35,182 nt of DNA from Deltaproteobacteria bacterium (GCA_021848385.1 JAJZUQ010000033.1:1-35182); one strand, 5' to 3'. Positions 1 to 9,196 are shown, counted from the stretch's first letter. Numbers and translations: made by a program. The notes: generated from the sequence alone by a model not told the origin.

Positions 1-28
1 AAAGAGGTGTGTTTTCTCAGAAATTCCC

Positions 29-54
29 GAAGCACTGGTTCATAGTGCTTCTTT
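29..54. terminator. Short hairpin, possible terminator of an upstream gene
   Basis: GAAGCACT (29-36) pairs perfectly with AGTGCTTC (44-51) around a 7-base loop, followed by three T. The T tract is short, so termination is only a possibility; it may be the end of a gene lying before the window. Confidence 0.3.
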
Positions 55-81
55 CCTGAATAAAAAAAACTAATCTTTGTA

Positions 82-110
82 TTTACAAATTAACATTAAT
101 TTGCTATAAG
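82..110 (+). promoter_or_regulatory. Candidate sigma-70 promoter for the NHL/cytochrome genes
   Basis: TTTACA (82-87) and TATAAG (105-110) are separated by exactly 17 bases in an AT-rich stretch, a near-consensus housekeeping promoter. It would leave a leader of roughly 140 bases before the ATG at 259. I looked in that leader for a GEMM-type cyclic dinucleotide riboswitch, common before Geobacter cytochrome genes, and did not see its conserved core. Confidence 0.45.
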
Positions 111-258
111 TTCCCAACCGACAATTTGCTTTTTCCTCCCCGTCTCGCAAATGCCACTTCCCCCTGTCTTAACTTCATTGATTACGCAGTAGTGAGGCTG
201 ATTTTCGGCCCCGTGGTTGAGTTGTTTTCTAAATGAACTAACGTCCGGAGGCATACAC

Positions 259-1473
259 ATGCTAACCAGATTGCGCAAACTCATTACTTCTGCTGTCATT
301 CTGTCGACTGTCCCGGCACTTTCGTTGACTACCGCTGTGTACGGGGCTACGGCGCCAGTGGTGACCGTCCTGAAGCCGGTTACTGAGAATGTCAGCTCGC
401 CGCTTCGCCTCGTGTTCGACGGACAGGGGAATTACTACGTGACCGACCCCCGCAGAGGAGGGGTTTCCACGTTCAACTCCTCCGGACAACTGACCGGGGT
501 GCTGAAGACCCCGGCTCCGCCCCAGGGGATAGCCCTCAACGACAGGGGGAATCTGCTGGTGAGCCAGGGGGACTCGGTCATTATCCTTGACCAGAGCGGC
601 ACGGAGGTCGGCAGGCTCGGTTCTGGTGCAGGCCAGTTCGGGAAGGCGGATGGAATAGCCATTGATGCGGCCGGGTATGTATATGTGGTCGACACGCTGG
701 ACAGCAAGGTGAAGGTCTTTACTGCAGCCGGGCAGTTCGTGCAGGCAATCGGTTCCCAGGGGACCGGCCTTGGCCAGTTTTCTCAGCCGACCGGGATAGC
801 GTATGAGAAGTCGGCCAACCAGATCGCGGTTGCCGATACACAGAATGGGCGGGTGCAGTTCTTCGATGCTTCGGGGAATCATGACTTCGTCAAAAGTATT
901 GGTTCATTTGGCATCAAACCCCTTGAGTTCAAGTCCCCTGTAGGTATCACCTTTGACTACGACGCGGCTGGCGGGCTGAACCGGATGTACGTGGTCGATA
1001 CCTATCAGAATACCGTGCAGGTCATTGACCCGTCCGGTGCGGGGGGATTCCTTGCCACCATCGGCAGCGATGGTCTGGCCAACGGCCAGCTCATGATACC
1101 GCTGGATGTGGCGTTCGACCGGCTCAACCGGCGGCTCGCTGTTGTTAACGGCTACGGGTACCTGACCATGTACGGGATAGACGGCACGGTGAATGCGGGC
1201 GTTGGGGGCTCAAGCCTGCTGGGACTCGATCCCGTGCCTGCCCGTGTTGCAAAGCCTTACGTCACCATAAGCGGGACGGTGGGGTCACGTGCCAGGGTTG
1301 TCGTAACAACGAACACCACGGCAGCAGCGGCATCAGTTGTCTACACGTCGGCAACCACCTGGAAGTGTAGTGTAAGCGGCCTTGTGGCGGGAAACAACGT
1401 GTTGACGGTCATCGCCACCGATTCGACGGGCAATGTCGCCAAACATGCGGTTAGTGTCACCTATGCTCCCTGA
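259..1473 (+). CDS. Exported NHL-repeat beta-propeller protein with C-terminal Ig-like domain
   Basis: This 404-residue protein starts with a signal peptide (MLTRLRKLITSAVILS..., probable cleavage after VYGA). Residues about 35-310 hold repeated NHL blades, visible as GIA(I/L)D..G..YV.D...S.V.VF units such as ADGIAIDAAGYVYVVDT and PTGIAYEKSANQIAVADT, which should form a beta-propeller. The last ~75 residues (from KPYVTISGTV) look like a bacterial Ig-like domain of the kind that closes surface proteins. The ATG at 259 is preferred to an upstream in-frame TTG at 217 because GGAGG sits 7 bases before it and the signal peptide begins there. NHL propellers usually bind proteins or ligands. The gene lies 72 bases before the giant cytochrome and is probably cotranscribed, suggesting a scaffold or partner role in extracellular electron transfer; that role is inference. 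Confidence 0.88.
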   Translation: MLTRLRKLITSAVILSTVPALSLTTAVYGATAPVVTVLKPVTENVSSPLRLVFDGQGNYYVTDPRRGGVSTFNSSGQLTGVLKTPAPPQGIALNDRGNLLVSQGDSVIILDQSGTEVGRLGSGAGQFGKADGIAIDAAGYVYVVDTLDSKVKVFTAAGQFVQAIGSQGTGLGQFSQPTGIAYEKSANQIAVADTQNGRVQFFDASGNHDFVKSIGSFGIKPLEFKSPVGITFDYDAAGGLNRMYVVDTYQNTVQVIDPSGAGGFLATIGSDGLANGQLMIPLDVAFDRLNRRLAVVNGYGYLTMYGIDGTVNAGVGGSSLLGLDPVPARVAKPYVTISGTVGSRARVVVTTNTTAAAASVVYTSATTWKCSVSGLVAGNNVLTVIATDSTGNVAKHAVSVTYAP

Positions 1474-1545
1474 CGGCATGCAGCGTTTCAACGAGAGTAG
1501 TGCACAACCTATAACTTTATACCAATTTTTTGCTGGAGTTAAGCC

Positions 1546-4500
1546 ATGGGAAGAATAACGGTAGGTGCTTTGGGAGCAGTGTTGTACGTTCTGCTGTTTG
1601 CATTGACGGCACAGGGGGTCCAGTCGCCGCACACGCCGAGTCTCGGTTGCACCGGCTGCCATGCCATCGTACCGTCTGCAAACGGTTACGTAATTGACAT
1701 GACGAATATTGCCGGTGTCAACAATCTCTGTCTTACCTGCCATAATCCGGCGATGATGACCAAGTCGTTCAATCCCAAGGACATAGCCAATCCGTTCGGC
1801 AGTACGGACACGGGTGTCTATACATCAGGTCAGATGCAGACCTCTCATAACTGGGCGGCACCGATCAGCGTGCCGGCGGCAGGTGCCAGCACGCCGCTGA
1901 ACGCGGATATCAATTCCCTCCGCGCAACGCAACAGGGGGTCATAAGCTGTGCAAGTTGTCATTATCAGCACGGTGTTGAAGGCGACAACCTTTTCCGGTT
2001 CCCCAATGACCGTGACCAGCTCTGTTTTGACTGTCACCGTTCCCGTAACCAGAGAAATCATCTGACCGGCACCCATCCCGTCAACTTCAGCTATACCAGT
2101 GCTACCTCGAAGGTCAAACTCAAGCCGGCCGACTATCTCCCCCTGCCGGTGAACGCCAATCCATCAAACTCCACTGCGGCCATGAAACTGCCGGGTGGAC
2201 AGGTGCTCTGCTCGACCTGTCACGGAATTCATTTTACCGACTCCAATGCCCGGACCTTCGATAATGCGTCGTCTTCAACCTTCGGCAGACTGTCCTCGTC
2301 CCAGGGGAATCTGCTCCGTACCGATATGAGGAGTGGGTCGGCCAACGGTATAAATATCTGCACCAACTGCCATACCAACAAGACGGCCCATAACAACAAG
2401 GGACAGAATATTCAGTGCGCCGACTGTCATGCCGCCCATGTGGATCCAGGTGACGGCACGACACCAAACGTGTGGCTCGTTCGCCGCTATATGAACTATT
2501 CGGGCGGCGTCAAGCTGGATTCTTACCGGAGGAAAGTCCTTAACCAGTTTACGGATGCCCAGAGCAACTGGTCCGGCACCAACGGCGTCTGCCAGGGATG
2601 CCACAATGTTCCTGTCGGCAATAGCTATCCCACCGAACATACCAGCACCAACCCGGATGTCTGCCGGTCGTGTCATACCCACGGCAGCAAGACGGGATCC
2701 TTCTCGGCAGACTGCCAGGGGTGCCACGGGTTCCCGCCGGTGCAGAACACCCCCGGTGGTCCGAACGGTTATGCAGTTGCCGGAAGCTATTCTTATGCGA
2801 ACGATCCCTATTTCAAGGATGAGTCCAACGCCGGTCATCGTACCCATGCCGGGAAGGTGCTGTTAAGTTACGGCTGTAACGAGTGCCATGCCGGTAACAC
2901 TCACGGTTCAGGCAACTTCCAGCAGGTCTTCAGAGCAACCTCTAATATTATTGCTGCCATCGGTGGCGCCACCCCGACGTATAACGCAAGCACCGGTACC
3001 TGCAGCACTGTCTACTGTCACAGCAATGGAAGACAGAGCTACGCATCTCCCCTCTGGTCAAATCCGTCAACCGGCGCCTGCGGGACCTGTCATGCCACAA
3101 CGCCTTACATCGGTGGCCCCTTCATCAGCAGCAACGCACACTTCCCCCATTTCAGTTCCAACGGAATCTCATACGGGCCGATGCTGACCCCGCGCGATGC
3201 CACCAGTTGTCAGACCTGCCACACAGCATTCACCGGCGAGTTCGGCGCGACCCATGTGGACGGGACCGTTCAGGTCATCTCCTCCTGCAATCCCTGCCAC
3301 CGTCAGGCGGGGACATACGTCTGGACGACGGGGCCGGTAACTTGCGAAAGCTGTCATACCGGTATCCTGTCCGAGATCAACGGTGCTACGGCTCCGGACA
3401 AGTCGTCGTTTGCCACCCTTGGCCATGGCAAGTTCACGGGCAAAAGCGACCAGTGCCTCAACTGCCATGTCCGCAGCGACCGGCACATCACCTCTGTGTC
3501 GGGAACCCATGTCACCCGTCTTGGCAGCAGCTACCAGGGGATCGGTCAGAACGACCTCTGCGCCTCCTGCCACAATAACGCGGCCATCGTGACGACTCCT
3601 GCCCGGCAGAACATGTCGACCCACGTGTCCGCCAAGACCGATCCGCCACCGCCGAACATGTGTTCCGCGTGTCACGATGTTCATGGCACCACCAACCTGA
3701 ACGCCATCAACGCCAGCTTTACCTTCGGCAGCAATTCCACCGCAACGGTGGCTTTCACCAATGTTTCCACGGGATTTGTGGACAGAAAGACCAATCGCGG
3801 TATCTGCCAGATCTGCCATACCCGGACCAACCACTACAAACGGGATGTGGCTGAAAGCGGGCACCCGGCCAGGGACTGCCTGGCCTGCCACAGCCACAAG
3901 GATGCCTACGCCTTCAAACCGAACGGCAACTGCAACACCTGTCACGGTTACCCGCCAGTCTCCTCCCTGGCCGGTCGTGGCGTAAGCGGCAACTACTCCA
4001 GCGCCCGCCTGGAAGTTTTCAATGGCGGAGGGTATCTGAACGGTGGCGGTTCCCACACTGTCTCCGCCCATGTCAACCCTGGCGCCGTCTGGCAGCAAGC
4101 CTGGTCCAACTGTGGCGTCTGTCACGATTCCGCCAGGCATAAGATGATTATGCCGCTCCAGCAGAAAGGGCTCAATGTGACCTTTGATCCTGCGGTATGG
4201 ACCAACAGCACGGTTCCTGCTACCTATACCGGCTCGCTCAGCGGCAACGGCACCGGCCCCCAGGTTACCGGTTCGTGTAGCAATGTTTATTGCCACAGCA
4301 ATGGCAACGGTGCAGCGCCAAACAACACGACCTTTACCTGGTCGTCACCCCTGGGGACCCTCGACTGCACGGGGTGTCATGGCGGCAACGCGACGAGCAG
4401 CAGCCCGATCGCGACCGGCAAGCACGCTGCCCATATCAACTCTGCGGTCAACACTTCGCTGGGTAACGGCAATGCCTTCGGTTGTGTGGCGTGTCATGCG

Positions 4501-7500
4501 AAGACCGTTGATGGCGATGCGCACATCAGCAATCCGAAGAATCATGTCAACAGGTTCAAGGATTATTCGGGGGTCAAAGCCGGCGGCAGTGCCAACTACA
4601 CTACCGCTACCAAACAGTGCTCGAACTTCTACTGTCATTCCAACGGAAACAGTAACTCTCTTGTTTACGTCAACCCGCCTGCCTGGGACAGCACGACAAC
4701 CCTTGGCTGCAACGGTTGCCACGGCACGAGCAATGCCATTGGGGCTCCCGACTACGCCAATGGTGGTGCCGGGACGCCCACAGCCAACAGTCACAATGCC
4801 CATACAGCCGGTTATGCCGATACCGCCGTCTGCTCCAACTGCCATTCACTGACGGCCAGCACCACCGCCGGCAGGCTCAAGGACAATTCCGCCCACCTGA
4901 ACGGAAAGCAGGAAGTGGCATTCAATCCGGCCGTTGCCGGGGCGGGCGCAAGCTTCGATCCGACGACAGGACAGTGCAGCAACATTGCCTGTCATGGCAA
5001 TACCGGCGCGCAGTGGGGGAGCAAGGCCGGCTGCCTCGCCTGTCATGCCGTTTCAATCGTTGGTCGGACGGCTATCTCATCCCAGTTCAGCGGAAATTCG
5101 CATCACGTCCAGGGGACCGATGTCAATGGTACGCATTGCTACCAGTGCCACTGGGAGGCTAACAGCGACGGCAGCATCAATCACACCTATCATCACTCCA
5201 GCACTTCCGGTGCTGCGGTTGAGCTGGTGATCTACGGCGCGGGTGCCCGTCCGGCGGCCTACGTCCTTGGCACCACTGCCGTGCAGTACACCGCCAACGG
5301 TACCCGTGCAGAGATGGCGAAGATCAACGCTGTCTGCCTTGGCTGCCACAATGACCAGAACAAGGCAATCCAGCCCTTCGGTGACGGGAAAACTCCGAGT
5401 GCCTATGCCTGGGATGCCAACAGCATCGGTGCGAAGTACGGCGATGCGGGGACCACGCCGTGGGGCAAATACAGCGGCGGAAACACCACGCCGAAGAGTA
5501 CGGTGACGAAGGCCTTCTCAGCCCATGGGAACGCCGTGAACAATAAAGGTGGCTGGGATACCAGTGAGACCTGGACCGATCGCAAAGCCACGGCCAACGT
5601 TCTCTGCTTTGACTGCCACAACTCCCACGGCTCCAGCGTGAGCGGAACCACCACCAGTTATACCAGTGCCACTACCAATGGCGGCATCCTGAAGGACACA
5701 TCGGCGGGTGACGGCGGCTATTCAGTTACTTACAAGCCTTCTGCCGGTGGCTTCGCGGCTACCCACAACGCCTATAATCCGGGAGCGGGCCTCTGCTTCG
5801 ACTGCCACCTCAATCCCTCTGCAACGGCGACACCATGGGGGTACACCGCCACCTTCGGGAGCACCCAGCAGGTAATGGGGTACTGGGATTCGGCCTCCTT
5901 CGGCGATGGCACGTTCGGGAGCCAGATGCGGTATCCCTACAAGGCGCAACCCAATTTCGGCGGCCATTTCGGCGCGTCATCAACCCTGTCCAGCACGCCT
6001 GCCCACGGGATAGGCGGTCTCTGTACCCCCTGCCACGACCCCCACGGAGTCAGCCCGACCCTCGGGACCAACAAGCAGTATGGCGTACCGCTCCTCAAGG
6101 GGACGTGGGTCACTTCTCCCTACAAGGAGGATGTGGCGACTGCCGATAATGCCGCCTACACCTATCTTGGTGTCCCCTCGAAGGCTTCAGATGGACCGAA
6201 GCCGTCTCCTACCGCGAAGGCCGACTATCAGGCGGCAATAACATCGTACAAGATCGATCAGAACACCTTTGCCACGGGCTCCGTCACCCAGACGGATGCC
6301 CAGTTCGGAGGTCTCTGCCTGAATTGCCACGGGAAACAGACTCTCACCAATGGCACGAACCACACCTGGAAGAGCAAAGACCGGATCCATGAGTCGGTCA
6401 AGGGGTGGAAGACCGCCAATGCCACCGTGAAGCATAGCTACACCTGCTCCAAATGCCATGCGCCCCACAATGCCAACCTGCCGCGACTCATGGTCACCAA
6501 CTGTCTTGATGCCAGACACAGGGGGCGTGTCCCTTACAACGCCAATCCGGTGACATCGGGGAGTGGCCGTAAGGACGGAAACGGTGCGGGGCAAATACCA
6601 GGAAGTTACATTGCCAGCGTCTACGAAGGAACATCCGTCAACAATGCGTTCACCTGCCATGAGAATAATGACACCAACCAGCAGTGGAACGTAAAAACCC
6701 CATGGGGTTCATCCACTACAACTACCGGCCCCTCGGTACCGGTGCTGGTTACCGAACCCAGTTCCGCCTGCTCCAGTTCCTGTGCGACCACCCTGCAGTG
6801 GAACGCTTCCACCAACCCAGGTGGCGCGGCGGTGCAGTACCTGGTGCAGGTAAGTTCCAGTTCCACGTTTGCGACGGTCAACTACTCCTCGGGGTGGATC
6901 TCCGCCACAAGCTATACGCCAACATTGGCAAACGGTACGTGGTATTGGCGCGTCCAGGCCCGTGACGCGGTAACCACCACCAAGGTGTCGGCATGGTCAA
7001 CCGTGGACAGCTTTACCTTGTCCGCATCAGTCCCCTCAACCCCGGTGCTGGTCGCCGAGCCCAATGGCACCTGCTCAAGCTCCTGCAATGTTACCTTGCA
7101 ATGGAATGCTTCCACCAACCCCAGCGGTGCGGCTTTGCAGTACCAGGTACAGGTCAGTTCCGACGCCACCTTCGCGACAGTCACCTACTCATCGGGGTGG
7201 ATCTCCGGCACGAGCTATACACGAGCGTTGGCAAATGACACCTGGTACTGGCGCGTCCAGGCCCGTGACTCGGTAACCACCACCAGGTTGTCTGCATGGT
7301 CAACCGTAGGGAGTTTCACTCTCAGTGCCCCGGCTGTACCATCAATTCCAGTGCTGATAGCAGAAGCGGACAGCACCTGTTCGGGGTCGTGCGCAACAAC
7401 GCTGGCGTGGAACGCTTCGACCATCTCCAGCGGCACCATCCAGTACTCGGCGCAGGTCAGTTCCAGTTCATCCTTCTCGACCATAACGGCATCATCGGGA

Positions 7501-7947
7501 TGGAGCAGCGCTACGAGCTGGACACCGAACCTGGGTGTCGGCACCTGGTACTGGCGTGTCCAGGCGCGCAACGCATCCAGCACGTCACTGGTTTCATCCT
7601 GGTCGGCAATTGACAGTTTCAGCGTAACAACTCCCGGTCCGCCCACCACGCCTGTCCTGATTGCGGAACCGGATGGAAAATGCTCAAACTACTCGGGGTG
7701 TTCAATTGGTCTGGCGTGGAACTCCTCCACGAACCCGAGCGGAGGATCACTACAGTATCTGGTTCAGGTAAGCAGCAGTTCCTCGTTCTCTTCCATCAAG
7801 ACTCAATCGTCCTGGCTGTCCGGGACCAGCTGGAATGCCACGCTGCCGAGCGGCACCTGGTACTGGCGTGTCCAGGCCCGGGATGCAACGAGCCAAAAAA
7901 CGTCGGCCTGGTCCATGGTTGATTCCTTTGTGCTTAATCGTTATTGA
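1546..7947 (+). CDS. Giant multihaem c-type cytochrome (about 38 haems) with four C-terminal fibronectin-type repeats
   Basis: The 2133-residue product has an N-terminal signal peptide (MGRITVGALGAVLYVLLFAL) and then, over residues about 35-1640, 34 CxxCH haem-attachment motifs by my count. Four more motifs have the wider CxxxxCH form (CSTVYCH at residue 486, CSNVYCH at 911, CSNFYCH at 1025, CSNIACH at 1144), each followed by a CxxCH some 20-25 residues later; this pairing is the Geobacter CxxxxCH...CxxCH domain. Residues about 1728-2133 hold four ~100-residue fibronectin type III-like repeats, each with a WYWRVQARDA core and a Cys pair near its start (CSSSC, CSSSC, CSGSC, CSNYSGC). Such cytochromes are periplasmic or extracellular electron conduits in metal-reducing bacteria. 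The repeats suggest surface attachment or assembly. Long minus-strand frames inside the gene are codon-bias shadows. Confidence 0.93.
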   Translation: MGRITVGALGAVLYVLLFALTAQGVQSPHTPSLGCTGCHAIVPSANGYVIDMTNIAGVNNLCLTCHNPAMMTKSFNPKDIANPFGSTDTGVYTSGQMQTSHNWAAPISVPAAGASTPLNADINSLRATQQGVISCASCHYQHGVEGDNLFRFPNDRDQLCFDCHRSRNQRNHLTGTHPVNFSYTSATSKVKLKPADYLPLPVNANPSNSTAAMKLPGGQVLCSTCHGIHFTDSNARTFDNASSSTFGRLSSSQGNLLRTDMRSGSANGINICTNCHTNKTAHNNKGQNIQCADCHAAHVDPGDGTTPNVWLVRRYMNYSGGVKLDSYRRKVLNQFTDAQSNWSGTNGVCQGCHNVPVGNSYPTEHTSTNPDVCRSCHTHGSKTGSFSADCQGCHGFPPVQNTPGGPNGYAVAGSYSYANDPYFKDESNAGHRTHAGKVLLSYGCNECHAGNTHGSGNFQQVFRATSNIIAAIGGATPTYNASTGTCSTVYCHSNGRQSYASPLWSNPSTGACGTCHATTPYIGGPFISSNAHFPHFSSNGISYGPMLTPRDATSCQTCHTAFTGEFGATHVDGTVQVISSCNPCHRQAGTYVWTTGPVTCESCHTGILSEINGATAPDKSSFATLGHGKFTGKSDQCLNCHVRSDRHITSVSGTHVTRLGSSYQGIGQNDLCASCHNNAAIVTTPARQNMSTHVSAKTDPPPPNMCSACHDVHGTTNLNAINASFTFGSNSTATVAFTNVSTGFVDRKTNRGICQICHTRTNHYKRDVAESGHPARDCLACHSHKDAYAFKPNGNCNTCHGYPPVSSLAGRGVSGNYSSARLEVFNGGGYLNGGGSHTVSAHVNPGAVWQQAWSNCGVCHDSARHKMIMPLQQKGLNVTFDPAVWTNSTVPATYTGSLSGNGTGPQVTGSCSNVYCHSNGNGAAPNNTTFTWSSPLGTLDCTGCHGGNATSSSPIATGKHAAHINSAVNTSLGNGNAFGCVACHAKTVDGDAHISNPKNHVNRFKDYSGVKAGGSANYTTATKQCSNFYCHSNGNSNSLVYVNPPAWDSTTTLGCNGCHGTSNAIGAPDYANGGAGTPTANSHNAHTAGYADTAVCSNCHSLTASTTAGRLKDNSAHLNGKQEVAFNPAVAGAGASFDPTTGQCSNIACHGNTGAQWGSKAGCLACHAVSIVGRTAISSQFSGNSHHVQGTDVNGTHCYQCHWEANSDGSINHTYHHSSTSGAAVELVIYGAGARPAAYVLGTTAVQYTANGTRAEMAKINAVCLGCHNDQNKAIQPFGDGKTPSAYAWDANSIGAKYGDAGTTPWGKYSGGNTTPKSTVTKAFSAHGNAVNNKGGWDTSETWTDRKATANVLCFDCHNSHGSSVSGTTTSYTSATTNGGILKDTSAGDGGYSVTYKPSAGGFAATHNAYNPGAGLCFDCHLNPSATATPWGYTATFGSTQQVMGYWDSASFGDGTFGSQMRYPYKAQPNFGGHFGASSTLSSTPAHGIGGLCTPCHDPHGVSPTLGTNKQYGVPLLKGTWVTSPYKEDVATADNAAYTYLGVPSKASDGPKPSPTAKADYQAAITSYKIDQNTFATGSVTQTDAQFGGLCLNCHGKQTLTNGTNHTWKSKDRIHESVKGWKTANATVKHSYTCSKCHAPHNANLPRLMVTNCLDARHRGRVPYNANPVTSGSGRKDGNGAGQIPGSYIASVYEGTSVNNAFTCHENNDTNQQWNVKTPWGSSTTTTGPSVPVLVTEPSSACSSSCATTLQWNASTNPGGAAVQYLVQVSSSSTFATVNYSSGWISATSYTPTLANGTWYWRVQARDAVTTTKVSAWSTVDSFTLSASVPSTPVLVAEPNGTCSSSCNVTLQWNASTNPSGAALQYQVQVSSDATFATVTYSSGWISGTSYTRALANDTWYWRVQARDSVTTTRLSAWSTVGSFTLSAPAVPSIPVLIAEADSTCSGSCATTLAWNASTISSGTIQYSAQVSSSSSFSTITASSGWSSATSWTPNLGVGTWYWRVQARNASSTSLVSSWSAIDSFSVTTPGPPTTPVLIAEPDGKCSNYSGCSIGLAWNSSTNPSGGSLQYLVQVSSSSSFSSIKTQSSWLSGTSWNATLPSGTWYWRVQARDATSQKTSAWSMVDSFVLNRY

Positions 7948-7990
7948 GGGTGGTCTGATTCCCGACAACAACGGAAAGGAGGGTGAACAG

Positions 7991-8053
7991 ATGAAAAAAC
8001 AGGCCTATGCCAAGCCGAGAATCGTTGGTTCAGCAGATGTCCATCCATGCTGA
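7991..8053 (+). CDS. Short peptide ending in HPC-TGA; candidate RiPP precursor or selenopeptide
   Basis: A 20-codon frame starts MKKQAYAKP and ends GSADVHPC, followed directly by TGA (8051-8053). An AAGGAGG ribosome binding site lies 7 bases before the ATG, one of the strongest in the window, and a textbook hairpin with T tract follows, so this is very likely a real gene with its own defined 3' end. If TGA were read as selenocysteine the frame would continue for six residues (LPGSEK) to a TGA at 8072-8074, giving a Cys-Sec pair. The gene sits 43 bases after the giant cytochrome and upstream of a gene train holding a PqqD-like peptide chaperone, a radical SAM/SPASM enzyme and a YedE-type selenium transporter. 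Its size, strong translation signal and Cys end suit a modified peptide. Precursor status and selenium are inference; a plain 20-mer ending in Cys is the simplest reading. Confidence 0.7.
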   Translation: MKKQAYAKPRIVGSADVHPC

Positions 8054-8066
8054 TTACCAGGGAGTG

Positions 8067-8106
8067 AAAAGTGAGGCCGATTTGATGATCGGCCTCACTT
8101 TTTTTT
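8067..8106 (+). terminator. Strong rho-independent terminator after the peptide gene (possible SECIS-like element)
   Basis: AAAAGTGAGGCCGAT (8067-8081) pairs perfectly over 15 bases with 8088-8102 around the loop TTGATG, and the T run continues to 8106. It ends the cytochrome/peptide transcript. The apical loop starts 28 bases after the TGA at 8051-8053, within the distance range reported for bacterial selenocysteine insertion elements, and a U-G closing pair would leave a UGAU loop with G in its second place. That second role is speculative. Confidence 0.85.
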
Positions 8107-8128
8107 GTCTGCACCTCTACGGCAGCAC

Positions 8129-8186
8129 CAGTAGGGGCGCTGCTTGCCGCGCCCTAATTAGGGCGGAGCAAGCGCCGCCCCTACTG
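8129..8186. repeat. 58-bp imperfect palindrome, REP/MITE-like
   Basis: CAGTAGGGGC (8129-8138) is matched by GCCCCTACTG at 8177-8186; inside lie GCTTGC/GCAAGC arms and a perfect central palindrome CGCCCTAATTAGGGCG. The unit lies in the gap between a terminator and the next gene and looks like a dispersed extragenic palindromic or miniature mobile element. I see no second copy in this window. Confidence 0.6.
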
Positions 8187-8239
8187 TTCATATGGTTAAC
8201 CACCGGAGCAATAAAAGCGAAACTGAAAGAAAAAATAGC

Positions 8240-8267
8240 GCTTTACTAGCCGCTTCTGTAGTATATT
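8240..8267 (+). promoter_or_regulatory. Candidate promoter for the GeoRSP gene train
   Basis: TATATT (8262-8267) has a GCTTTA element 16 bases upstream (8240-8245). It is the best promoter-like pair between the terminator at 8067-8106 and the first gene at 8348. The -35 match is weak. Confidence 0.3.
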
Positions 8268-8347
8268 GGCTCTGATTCATGGAGAAAAGTTTGCCATGTT
8301 TTATGACGTTGTCTGGACTACACGGTGGTGGGGGAGGAGGAACACAA

Positions 8348-9142
8348 ATGGGAAAAATTGGGTGTTTTCTGATTGCCGCTGTGCTCTTTTGTATGGCAAC
8401 CACGGTTTTTGCCGAGGATGTCAGGACGGGAACCATTACCGGCAAGATGATAATCAAGAATGGTGGGCCGATGGCGAACGGGGTCGTCTTCTTCTTCAAT
8501 GAGGCTTCCGGGCCCCCACCGTCACCCGAAAAGTATTGGCGGGTGCCGGATGAAATAGTTGGTACCGATGGTGAGGGGAATTTCAAGGCGGTACTCCTGG
8601 AAGGGAAGTACTACCTGGGGGCAAGCAAGCGAAAATCGGGACAGGAGGTGGGTCCTCCCCAGGAAGGTGACTATTTCCTCCCGGCGATGGAAGAGAAGGG
8701 TGTTCCCACGACATACCGTGTGAATAAAGGCAAGGCGACCGATATCGGTACCATCGCGGAAGCGGTTCCTTTTTCCCGGACAACCATCAAGACCGGTAAC
8801 GGTATTACCGCCATCGAGGGGACCATTACCGGTCCTGACGGAAAACCCCTGGAAAAGGCCATAGTGTTTGCGTTCCTGACCCCTGCCATGGTCGGGAAAC
8901 CTCTCTTTGTCTCCGAGCGGACGGGAAGTGACGGGAAATACCTTCTCAGGGTGAATCAGGGAGGGGATTACTATCTCAAGATCAGGGAAGTATATGGTGG
9001 CGGCGCACCGAAAGTCGGGGAAATTATGGGAGGGTATGGGCAGGATAAGCCTGTCCCGGTGACCATGACAACGGGTAAGATCGTAAAAGGGATAGATATA
9101 AAAGGGGTGCGCTTTGTCGGGCGAGGCCCCGGTCGCCAATAG
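8348..9142 (+). CDS. Exported protein with two carboxypeptidase-regulatory-like domains
   Basis: The 264-residue protein has a clear signal peptide (MGKIGCFLIAAVLFCMATTVFA). It contains two beta-sandwich modules of the carboxypeptidase-regulatory-like type: one beginning ITGKMIIKNGGPMANGVVFFF, one beginning IEGTITGPDGKPLEKAIVF, both with the DG.G.(Y/F) turn before a strand ending in YYL. Such domains are not peptidases; they serve as adhesion, starch-binding-like or stability modules in exported proteins. The ATG at 8348 is chosen over an in-frame ATG at 8279 because GGAGGAGG lies 7 bases before it and the signal peptide starts there. It is the first gene of the long train and has a paralogue at 11692. 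Its function is not known; a structural or cell-envelope role is likely. Confidence 0.85.
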   Translation: MGKIGCFLIAAVLFCMATTVFAEDVRTGTITGKMIIKNGGPMANGVVFFFNEASGPPPSPEKYWRVPDEIVGTDGEGNFKAVLLEGKYYLGASKRKSGQEVGPPQEGDYFLPAMEEKGVPTTYRVNKGKATDIGTIAEAVPFSRTTIKTGNGITAIEGTITGPDGKPLEKAIVFAFLTPAMVGKPLFVSERTGSDGKYLLRVNQGGDYYLKIREVYGGGAPKVGEIMGGYGQDKPVPVTMTTGKIVKGIDIKGVRFVGRGPGRQ

Positions 9143-9196
9143 GGTGTGTCCAACTTTTCAGCCGCCCTCTGCTGTTTTTCAAGAGCCATGAGATCA

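Noticed and set aside
110-258. Possible cyclic dinucleotide (GEMM) riboswitch in the leader of the NHL gene
   Set aside because: Such switches often precede Geobacter cytochrome genes, but the conserved core and tetraloop pattern were not found here.
3169-4296. Long minus-strand open frame of 375 codons inside the cytochrome gene
   Set aside because: It lies wholly opposite the verified CxxCH-coding frame, is rich in low-complexity Val/Ala/Gly, and has no ribosome binding site; it is a shadow of codon bias.
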